Positions 1-5,279 of a DNA stretch of 5,279 nt are shown here, piece by piece. A program made the position numbers and the translations under genes. The stretch spans positions 1 through 5,279 of the forward strand of contig JBPCJB010000172.1 in NCBI GenBank assembly GCA_051005735.1. The letters run 5' to 3'. Source of the DNA: Gaiellasilicea sp051005735 (GTDB lineage: Bacteria; Actinomycetota; Thermoleophilia; Gaiellales; Gaiellaceae). Position 1 is the first letter of the stretch. Every line of letters begins with the position of its first letter. The notes beneath the pieces were generated by a model. It ran no database searches, was not told the origin of the DNA, and saw nothing but the letters and a program-made list of their open reading frames with translations.

Positions 1-707
1 ACGAGCACGAGCCGCGGGAGACCCAACGGATGACGGTCGCCCAGATCCTCTCCCAGTCGTCGAACGTGGGCACGATCACGCTCGCGCAACTGCTCGGCCA
101 GCCGCGCCTCGTCGACTGGATCGGCCGCTTCGGCTTCGGCAAGCCGTCCGGGATCGACGCTCCGGGCGAGTCGCTCGGGATCCTGCCCTCGTACTGGTCG
201 GGCTCGACGATCGGGAACGTGCCGATCGGCCAGGGGATCGCGGTTACGCCGATCCAGATGGCCGCCGCCTACGCGGCGATCGCGAATCGGGGGATCCTGC
301 ACACGCCCTATCTCGTCGACCGGGTCGACGGCGCGCGCCAGAAGCCCGAGGCAGGCCGTCGCGTCGTCTCGCGCACCGTCGCCGCGCAGGTGATGACAAT
401 GCTTCGCGACGTCGTCTCGGCGGAAGGCGGCACCGGCGCGCTCGCCGCCGTGCCGGGGTACACGGTCGCAGGCAAGACCGGAACCGCCGCGAAGCCCGTG
501 CCCGGCGGCTACTCGACCTCGAAATACGTCGCCTCGTTCGTCGGCGTCGTGCCGGCGAAGCGGCCGCGGCTCGTCGTGCTCGTGTCGATCGACGAGCCGA
601 GGACGGCGATCTGGGGTGGCGTCGTAGCCGCGCCGGCCTTCTCGCGGATCGCGCAGTACGGGCTCCAGCAGCTCGAGGTCGCTCCGGACGCGCTGACGCA
701 CCGCTAA
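1..707 (+). CDS. ftsI: Class B penicillin-binding protein, FtsI/PBP3-type peptidoglycan transpeptidase (3' part)
   Basis: This is the C-terminal part of a septal D,D-transpeptidase, which cross-links peptidoglycan on the outer face of the membrane. The frame is open from the left edge (first whole codon at base 3), so an ATG at 30 is internal and not the start. The SxN motif is seen as SSN (57-65) and the KTGT motif at 474-485. Between them lies a typical transpeptidase stretch with GFGKPSGID, PGE and IGQGIAVTPIQ followed by AAAYAAIANRG. After KTGT come YVASFVG, a DEP and AAPAF, as usual near the end of this domain. The catalytic SxxK serine, membrane anchor and N-terminal domain lie outside the window. 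The protein ends soon after the transpeptidase fold, with no PASTA repeats. Position directly before murE fits ftsI of the dcw cluster. A spoVD-like or other class B PBP paralogue cannot be excluded from this fragment. Confidence 0.93.
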   Translation, partial: EHEPRETQRMTVAQILSQSSNVGTITLAQLLGQPRLVDWIGRFGFGKPSGIDAPGESLGILPSYWSGSTIGNVPIGQGIAVTPIQMAAAYAAIANRGILHTPYLVDRVDGARQKPEAGRRVVSRTVAAQVMTMLRDVVSAEGGTGALAAVPGYTVAGKTGTAAKPVPGGYSTSKYVASFVGVVPAKRPRLVVLVSIDEPRTAIWGGVVAAPAFSRIAQYGLQQLEVAPDALTHR

Positions 708-718
708 GTTTCCGCCGG
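708..718 (+). other. ftsI-murE spacer without clear Shine-Dalgarno
   Basis: These 11 bases are the only non-coding DNA in the window. They contain no purine-rich GGAGG-like motif and are too short for a terminator or promoter. The murE ATG at 719 is the natural start because the protein then begins with the expected N-terminal helix and the YDAR/PG segment. Ribosomes probably reach it after finishing ftsI. Confidence 0.6.
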
Positions 719-2152
719 ATGGAGCTGGAGCGCCTGATCGCCGCGCTCGCACCGGAGGCGGTCGTCGGAGCGGCAGCCGTCGAGGTGCGGGACCTGGCCT
801 ACGACGCGCGGGCCGTGACGCCCGGGTCCGCGTTCTTTTGCGTCCCCGGCTCGACGGCGGACGGCCACGACTTCGGCGCCGCGGCGGTCGAGAGCGGCGC
901 GGTTGCGCTCGTCGTCGAACGGGCGCTCGAGCTTGCCGTGCCGCAGCTCGTCGTCCCTAGTGCGCGGGCCGCGATGGCGACGGCGGCCGACGTCTTCTTC
1001 GGGGAGCCCACGCGCGAACTCGAGGTCGCCGGCGTGACCGGGACGAGCGGCAAGACGACGACGGCGTTCCTGCTCTGGTCGATGCTCGAGGCGGCCGGTC
1101 GCTCGCCGGGCCTCCTTGGCACGGTCGAGAGCCGGATCGGCGGCGAGGTGCGGCCGGTGGTGCGTACGACGCCCGAGGCGATCGACCTCCAGCGCACGTT
1201 CAGGGAGATGCTCGACGCCGGGAACCGGAGCGTCGCGCTCGAGGCGTCCTCGCACGCCTCTGTGCTCCACCGGCTCGACCGCGTCCGCTTCGACGTCCTC
1301 GTCTTCACGAACCTGAGCCAGGACCACCTCGACTTCCACGCCGATCTGGACGACTACTTCGCGGCGAAGCGCCGCCTTTTCGTGGGCGCGGCTCCGCCTC
1401 CCGCCACGGTGAACGTCGGCAACGAGTGGGGGCGCCGGCTGGCCGGCGAGCTCGCGGTTCGTCGCCGCGCGCCGCTCGTCACCTTCGGCTTCTCGGAGGA
1501 CGCCGAGATCAGGCCGGACCACCTCGTCCTCGACGCCTCGGGCGCCCGCTTCAGCGCCGCAGGGATGGAGATCCGCTCGCGCCTCCGCGGCCGCTTCAAC
1601 GTCGAGAACGTGCTCGGAGTGGTCGCCGCGGGGATCCTCCTCGACGTGCCCGCGGACGAGATCGCCGCGGGAATCGAGGAGCTCGAGGGCGTCCCGGGTC
1701 GCTTCGAGGCCGTCGACGAGGGGCAGCCGTTCGCAGTCGTCGTCGACTACTCGCACAAGCCGGACGCGCTCGACAACGTGCTTCGAGCCGCTCGCGAGCT
1801 CGCTGAAGGCCGCGTGCTCGTCGTCTTCGGAGCGGGAGGCGACCGCGACCGTGGCAAGCGCCCGCTGATGGGCAGGATCGCCAGGGATCTCGCTGACGTA
1901 GTGATCGTCACCTCGGACAATCCGCGCGGCGAGGCGCCGCTCGCGATCATCCAGGACATCCTCCAGGGCGCCGGCACGGACGTCGAGATCGATCCCGACC
2001 GGCGGGCCGCGATCGGGCGCGCGATCGGGCTGGCTGAGAAAGGCGACGTCGTCGTGATCGCCGGCAAGGGCCACGAGCAGGGTCAGGAAGTCGCCGGTGA
2101 GAAGCTTCCGTTCGACGATCGGGAGGTTGCGCGCGAGGTTCTGCGCCGATGA
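719..2152 (+). CDS. murE: UDP-MurNAc-L-Ala-D-Glu:meso-diaminopimelate ligase MurE
   Basis: This cytoplasmic ATP-dependent ligase adds the third residue of the peptidoglycan stem peptide. The 477 residues have the three Mur ligase domains. The N-terminal UDP-binding domain (about 1-100) has YDAR (28-31), then a PG and DGHDF. The central ATPase domain (about 101-325) has the P-loop GTSGKTTT with Lys112, SSH, NLSQDHLDFH and Lys217 in AAKRRLF, the position of the carbamylated lysine in MurE. The C-terminal domain (about 326-477) has YSHKPD (344-349), DRDRGKRPLMG, DNPR (400-403) and GKGHE (449-453). DNPR is the family signature for meso-DAP, whereas Lys-adding enzymes have a different residue at the Arg position. 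Length is close to E. coli MurE (495). DAR in place of the usual DSR is slightly odd. The 3' end overlaps murF by 4 bases. Function is very secure; substrate is inferred from the motif. Confidence 0.97.
   Translation: MELERLIAALAPEAVVGAAAVEVRDLAYDARAVTPGSAFFCVPGSTADGHDFGAAAVESGAVALVVERALELAVPQLVVPSARAAMATAADVFFGEPTRELEVAGVTGTSGKTTTAFLLWSMLEAAGRSPGLLGTVESRIGGEVRPVVRTTPEAIDLQRTFREMLDAGNRSVALEASSHASVLHRLDRVRFDVLVFTNLSQDHLDFHADLDDYFAAKRRLFVGAAPPPATVNVGNEWGRRLAGELAVRRRAPLVTFGFSEDAEIRPDHLVLDASGARFSAAGMEIRSRLRGRFNVENVLGVVAAGILLDVPADEIAAGIEELEGVPGRFEAVDEGQPFAVVVDYSHKPDALDNVLRAARELAEGRVLVVFGAGGDRDRGKRPLMGRIARDLADVVIVTSDNPRGEAPLAIIQDILQGAGTDVEIDPDRRAAIGRAIGLAEKGDVVVIAGKGHEQGQEVAGEKLPFDDREVAREVLRR
2135..2138 (+). 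promoter_or_regulatory. Possible Shine-Dalgarno of murF
   Basis: A GAGG sits inside the end of murE with 10 bases between it and the murF ATG at 2149, which is acceptable spacing. A GGGAGG at 2121-2126 is closer to consensus but too far away. The match is short in a G-rich background, so it may be chance. Confidence 0.35.
2149..2152 (+). other. murE/murF ATGA stop-start overlap
   Basis: The ATG of murF (2149-2151) overlaps the TGA of murE (2150-2152). This arrangement normally goes with translational coupling, in which a ribosome ending murE restarts on murF, and it keeps the two consecutive ligases at related levels. Confidence 0.85.
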
Positions 2153-3378
2153 TTCCGCTTCAGCTCGACGAGCTGCGCCGGCTTGGGAGGCTCGAAGGCG
2201 AGGGCGAGGCGACCGGGCTGACGATCGACTCGCGCACGGCCGGGCCGGGCGACCTGTTCGTCGCCGTCCGGGGCGGACGCAGATTCGTGGCCGACGCACG
2301 GGAGCGGGGCGCGGCGACGCTCGTCCCGGACGACGAGCATGCGGCGCTGGCCGCGATCGGCCGAGCGCTACGGTCCCGCAGTGGCGCGCGCGTCGTCGGG
2401 ATCACGGGCTCGACCGGCAAGACCTCGACGAAGGACATCCTCGCCGCGCTCTGCGCCCCGGTGGCGCGCACCGTTGCGACCCGCGCCAGCGAGAACGCCG
2501 AGGTCGGCGTGCCGCTCACCCTCGGCCGCCTCGAGCCTGACACCGAGCTCTGCCTCGTCGAGCTCGGGATGCGCGGCTTCGGCCAGATCGCCGAGCTGTG
2601 CGCGATCGCCCGGCCAGACGTCGCCGTGATCACGGCGATCGGGCCCGTCCATCTCGAGCTCGTCGGCTCGATCGACGGCGTCGCCCGCTCCAAGGCGGAG
2701 CTCGTCGCGGCGCTTCCGGCAGGCGGGATCGCAGTCGTGCCGCGGAGCGCCGAGCTCGAGCCCCATCTCAGGAGCGACGTCGAGGTGCGACGGGTGGGGG
2801 AGGTCGACGTCGAGCTCTCGGAGGATGGCGCCCAGATCGCCTTCGCAGGCGAGCGCATCCGCTTTCCGCTCCGCTCGCGCCATCAAGCGCAGAACGCGCT
2901 TAGCGCGCTGACCGCCTACGAGGCGCTCGGCCTCCCGCTCGAGCGCCTGCAGGAGGGCGCCGACCGGGTCGAGCTCTCGCGCTGGCGCGGGGAGGAGCTC
3001 GCGCTGCCGGGCGGGGGGATCGCGATCAACGACGCCTACAACGCGAACCCGACCTCGATGCGCGCGGCGCTCGAGCACCTCGCCGGCCTGGGAGCGGCGC
3101 GGAAGCTCGCCGTTCTCGGAGGCATGGCCGAGCTCGGCGAGCACGCCGCGCGCTACCACCGAGAGCTCGGCACGCTGGCGGCCGAGCTCGGGATCGAGGT
3201 CGTCGCGGTCGGCGAGCTCGGCCGCGGCTGCGGCGCGCCGACCTGGGTACCCGACGCGCCGACCGCCGTCGCCGTCGCACTCGAGCGCCTTCGCCCCGGC
3301 GACGCAGTCCTAGTAAAGGCGTCGCGAGCGCTCGCGCTCGAAGGGGTGGCGCCGGCCCTGGCGAACGAAGCCGACTAG
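2149..3378 (+). CDS. murF: UDP-MurNAc-tripeptide:D-alanyl-D-alanine ligase MurF
   Basis: This enzyme joins D-Ala-D-Ala to UDP-MurNAc-tripeptide, the last cytoplasmic ligase step that yields the pentapeptide precursor. The N-terminal domain (about 1-80) has IDSR and PGDLFVAV. The central ATPase domain has the P-loop ITGSTGKTST (85-94, Lys91), ENAEVGVPLTL, VELGMRG, GPVHLELVGS and Lys182 in ARSKAEL, the likely carbamylated lysine, then HQAQN (245-249). The C-terminal domain has DAYNANPTSM (295-304), a strong MurF signature, LGGMAELGE and VLVKASR (387-393). At 409 residues it is short beside E. coli MurF (452) but has all domains and no frameshift. Part of the shortening is in the N-terminal domain, where the usual DGH-type loop after FVAV is absent (RGGRRF, 41-46). 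Gly325 also stands where the family has Asp or Glu in LGDM. It overlaps murE and abuts mraY. Function is secure. Confidence 0.96.
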   Translation: MIPLQLDELRRLGRLEGEGEATGLTIDSRTAGPGDLFVAVRGGRRFVADARERGAATLVPDDEHAALAAIGRALRSRSGARVVGITGSTGKTSTKDILAALCAPVARTVATRASENAEVGVPLTLGRLEPDTELCLVELGMRGFGQIAELCAIARPDVAVITAIGPVHLELVGSIDGVARSKAELVAALPAGGIAVVPRSAELEPHLRSDVEVRRVGEVDVELSEDGAQIAFAGERIRFPLRSRHQAQNALSALTAYEALGLPLERLQEGADRVELSRWRGEELALPGGGIAINDAYNANPTSMRAALEHLAGLGAARKLAVLGGMAELGEHAARYHRELGTLAAELGIEVVAVGELGRGCGAPTWVPDAPTAVAVALERLRPGDAVLVKASRALALEGVAPALANEAD

Positions 3379-3381
3379 ATG
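3376..3381 (+). other. murF/mraY abutting TAGATG junction
   Basis: The murF stop TAG is followed with no spacer by the mraY ATG. No Shine-Dalgarno-like motif is evident in the preceding 20 bases, so mraY is probably translated by ribosomes ending murF. The start is supported because the first transmembrane helix of MraY begins within a few residues. Confidence 0.75.
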
Positions 3382-4395
3382 GTCCGCGTCCTGATCGCCG
3401 GCCTGATCGCGATGGTCGTCTCGATCGTGATCGGCCCGAAGTTCATCGAGTTCCTGCGCCGGAACGAGCTCGGCCAGCCGATCCGCGAGGAAGGTCCCGC
3501 CGGCCACGTCGTCAAGCAGGGAACGCCCGTGATGGGCGGGCTCCTGATCCTCCTGTGCGCCTTTCTCCCGTTCCTCGCTCTCTCGCGCTACACCCTGCCT
3601 GCCCTGACCGTTCTCTTCGTCACCGTCGGCTGCGGCGCGATCGGCTTCCTCGATGACTTCATCAAGCTCCGCCATCGCCGGTCGCTCGGGCTCAACGCTC
3701 GCTGGAAGCTCCTGCTCTTACTTGCGATCACGATCGTCGTCGGGATCGCCGTCCACGAGGAAGGCCGAGTCGGCACCTCGATCTATCTCCCCATCGCGAA
3801 CGTCGATCTGCCGCTCTCGTATGCCTTCTATCCCTTCCTCTTCCTCGTGATCGCAGGCGCGGCGAACGGCGTCAACCTGACCGACGGCCTCGACGGACTC
3901 GCGGCCGGGACGGCGATCATCGCGCTGCTCACCTTCCTCTCGATCAGCGTGATCGCGTACATCCGCTCGGCGCCGGCGTCCGGCGACCGCTCCGACTACC
4001 TGCTCGACCTCTCGATCCTCGCCGCGGCGCTGATCGGGGGGACGATCGGCTTCCTCTGGTACAACAGCTTCCCCGCCGAGATGTTCATGGGCGACACGGG
4101 CTCGATGGCGCTCGGGGGCGCCCTCGCCGGCTTCGCGATCGTCACCGGGACGGAGGCGCTGCTGCTTCTGATCGGCGGGATCTACGTCGTCGTCGCGCTC
4201 TCGGTGATGATCCAGGTGCTCTCGTTCAAGTACACCGGCAAGCGCGTCTTCCTGATGGCGCCGCTTCAGCATCACTTCGAGCTGAAGGCGTGGAGCGAGA
4301 CGAAGATCATGGTTCGCTTCTGGATCGTGGCCGCGATCCTCTGCACGAGCGGCTTCGTCCTCTACTACCGCTACTACCTCCAGTTCCGCCTGTGA
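3379..4395 (+). CDS. mraY: Phospho-N-acetylmuramoyl-pentapeptide transferase MraY
   Basis: This integral membrane enzyme transfers phospho-MurNAc-pentapeptide from UDP to undecaprenyl phosphate, making lipid I on the inner face of the cytoplasmic membrane. I count about ten hydrophobic segments across 338 residues, roughly at 3-20, 51-68, 71-90, 108-124, 146-163, 174-194, 208-228, 241-256, 259-281 and 313-332, as expected for the family. Signature loops are present in order: KQGTPVMGG, the Asp pair Asp92-Asp93 in FLDDF, NLTDGLDGLA (166-175), Asn229 in WYNSFPAE, and FMGDTGS with the key Asp239. The late cytoplasmic loop reads PLQHHFEL, with Gln297 in place of the first His of the usual HHH. 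Length lies between B. subtilis and E. coli MraY. One TTA leucine codon occurs at 3718-3720. The gene sits between murF and murD, the normal dcw place. WecA-type homologues are excluded by the HHFE loop and context. Confidence 0.97.
   Translation: MVRVLIAGLIAMVVSIVIGPKFIEFLRRNELGQPIREEGPAGHVVKQGTPVMGGLLILLCAFLPFLALSRYTLPALTVLFVTVGCGAIGFLDDFIKLRHRRSLGLNARWKLLLLLAITIVVGIAVHEEGRVGTSIYLPIANVDLPLSYAFYPFLFLVIAGAANGVNLTDGLDGLAAGTAIIALLTFLSISVIAYIRSAPASGDRSDYLLDLSILAAALIGGTIGFLWYNSFPAEMFMGDTGSMALGGALAGFAIVTGTEALLLLIGGIYVVVALSVMIQVLSFKYTGKRVFLMAPLQHHFELKAWSETKIMVRFWIVAAILCTSGFVLYYRYYLQFRL
4392..4395 (+). other. mraY/murD GTGA overlap that sets the murD start
   Basis: GTG at 4392-4394 overlaps the mraY TGA at 4393-4395. 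Read from this GTG, the protein begins directly with the short strand and GLARSG loop expected at the start of MurD. No ATG is available at that point in this frame, so a GTG start with translational coupling is the best reading. Confidence 0.8.
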
Positions 4396-5279
4396 CCATC
4401 GGCCGGGCGCTCGTACTCGGCCTCGCGCGGTCGGGCCGGGCTGCGCGGGCGGCGCTCGAGGCGAACGGGACGGAGACTGTCGTGGCGGACCGGACGCTCG
4501 AGAACGACGGCGAGCTTGCGCTCCTGGACGGCGTCGAGGTGCTCGTCAAGAGCCCCGGCGTGCCCGGCGAGGCGTCGCTCGTCGTCGCGGCGCGCGAGCG
4601 GGGAATCCCGGTGTGGAGCGAGATCGAGCTCGCCGCTCGTCTCCTCGCGAACCCGATCGTCGGTGTCACCGGCACGAACGGGAAGACGACGACGACGGAG
4701 CTCCTGGGGGCGATGCTCGGGGCCCCGACGGCCGGCAACGTGGGCACGGCGCTTTCCGAGTTCGTGGGCGCGAGCGATTCGGAGCAGCCGATCGTCTGCG
4801 AGCTTTCCTCTTTCCAGCTCGAGGACATCGACTCGTTCCGGCCCTGGATAGCCGTCCTCCTCAATCTCGAGCCCGATCACCTCGACCGGCACGGCAGCTT
4901 CGAGGCCTATCGCGCGGCGAAGCTGCGGATCTTCGAGAACCAGACGCCCGAGGACGTGGCGATAGTCCCGGACGGCTTCGGCCCCGTGCCCGGCGGGGGC
5001 CGGCGGGTCGAGTTCTCCGCGGAGGACGTGCTCCCGGCCGAGCCTGCGATCCCGGGCGCGCACAACCGCGAGAACGCGGCCGCCGCGACGGCCGCTGCGC
5101 GGGCCGCCGGGCTCGGCGACGACGCGATCGGTCATGCGCTCCGCACGTTCCCCGGAGTGCCACACCGGCTCGAGCTCGTCGGCGAGCGCCATGGCGTCCG
5201 TTACGTGAACGACTCGAAGGCGACGAACACGGCCGCGGCAAGGCGCGCGCTCACTGCCTACGACGCGCCGCTCCACCTG
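4392..5279 (+). CDS. murD: UDP-MurNAc-L-alanine:D-glutamate ligase MurD (5' part)
   Basis: This cytoplasmic ATP-dependent ligase adds D-Glu to UDP-MurNAc-L-Ala. The window holds 296 codons, and the frame is open at the right edge. The N-terminal domain shows VLGLARSG and VKSPGVP, the latter matching the SPG loop of MurD. The ATPase domain has VTGTNGKTTT with Lys98, then GNVGTAL, ELSSFQLE, NLEPDHLDRHG and Lys177 in AAKLRIFEN, which aligns with the carbamylated Lys198 of E. coli MurD. HNREN (224-228) follows, and the C-terminal domain begins with HRLELV and NDSKATN (273-279), a MurD hallmark. The rest of the C-terminal domain lies outside. The part between Lys177 and Lys276 is about 22 residues shorter than between Lys198 and Lys319 in E. 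coli, so the central sheet is trimmed. The start is a GTG overlapping mraY. ftsW and murG would be expected next. Confidence 0.95.
   Translation, partial: MTIGRALVLGLARSGRAARAALEANGTETVVADRTLENDGELALLDGVEVLVKSPGVPGEASLVVAARERGIPVWSEIELAARLLANPIVGVTGTNGKTTTTELLGAMLGAPTAGNVGTALSEFVGASDSEQPIVCELSSFQLEDIDSFRPWIAVLLNLEPDHLDRHGSFEAYRAAKLRIFENQTPEDVAIVPDGFGPVPGGGRRVEFSAEDVLPAEPAIPGAHNRENAAAATAAARAAGLGDDAIGHALRTFPGVPHRLELVGERHGVRYVNDSKATNTAAARRALTAYDAPLHL

Noticed and set aside
30..32. ATG at 30 as the start of the first gene
   Set aside because: The frame is open to the left edge and codons before 30 continue a plausible protein. Starting here would remove the catalytic SxxK motif and the membrane anchor.
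704..2299. 531-codon open frame on the - strand covering all of murE
   Set aside because: It is antisense to a clearly conserved murE and has a composition dominated by Arg, Asp, Glu and Ala with no recognisable motif, as expected when GC-rich codons are read backwards.
2368..3159. 263-codon open frame on the - strand within murF, and similar frames at 3310-3675 and 3718-4275
   Set aside because: All are antisense to conserved motifs of MurF or MraY, are highly charged and have no domain signature.
2149..3378. Many GAGCTC/GAGCTCG palindromes in murF, considered as a repeat or operator
   Set aside because: They fall in frame as Glu-Leu codon pairs or in Ala/Glu/Leu-rich helices and have irregular spacing. 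Codon bias explains them.
4371..4391. Possible ribosome-binding site before murD
   Set aside because: The stretch contains CCTCC, which is the complement of a Shine-Dalgarno motif and not the motif itself. Coupling to mraY is a better explanation.
4374..5276. 300-codon open frame on the - strand over murD
   Set aside because: It has the same Arg/Glu-rich shadow composition, and the + strand frame carries every MurD motif.
1..5279. Hidden novel system, mobile element, RNA gene or CRISPR array
   Set aside because: Only 11 bases are non-coding, all five frames carry conserved cell-wall enzymes in standard order, and no direct repeats, inverted ends or tRNA-like cloverleaf were seen.

Overview
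The window is a plain, fully coding stretch of a division and cell-wall (dcw) cluster. All genes lie on the + strand: the 3' end of a class B penicillin-binding protein gene (ftsI type), then murE, murF, mraY and the first two thirds of murD. I see no mobile element, RNA gene, CRISPR array, terminator or internal promoter. The long open frames on the - strand and in the other + frames are by-products of high GC and strong third-position G/C bias.

Organism: the DNA is strongly GC-rich. MurE carries the DNPR signature of meso-diaminopimelate-adding enzymes and a YSHKPD motif, where a Lys replaces the Thr of the common YAHTPD, as I recall for some actinobacterial MurE proteins. Gene order is the standard bacterial dcw order. 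I infer a high-GC actinobacterium, possibly of a deep lineage such as Thermoleophilia. That placement is a guess from protein style and not a demonstrated assignment.

Layout: ftsI ends at 707. An 11-base gap leads to murE (719-2152). murE and murF (2149-3378) overlap by 4 bases (ATGA). mraY (3379-4395) starts directly after the murF stop (TAGATG). murD starts at a GTG that overlaps the mraY stop by 4 bases (GTGA, 4392-4395) and runs off the right edge. Only murF has a recognisable, modest Shine-Dalgarno-like stretch, so translational coupling is likely throughout.

Together these genes build the peptidoglycan precursor and use it. MurD adds D-Glu, MurE adds meso-DAP and MurF adds D-Ala-D-Ala to the UDP-MurNAc peptide in the cytoplasm. 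MraY moves the phospho-MurNAc-pentapeptide onto undecaprenyl phosphate at the membrane. The FtsI-type transpeptidase cross-links the exported subunits at the septum.

I found no undescribed system. The points worth checking are residue-level departures from family consensus: a missing DGH-type loop and a Gly in the LGDM motif of MurF, Gln in the HHH motif of MraY, DAR for DSR in MurE, and a shortened central domain in MurD.
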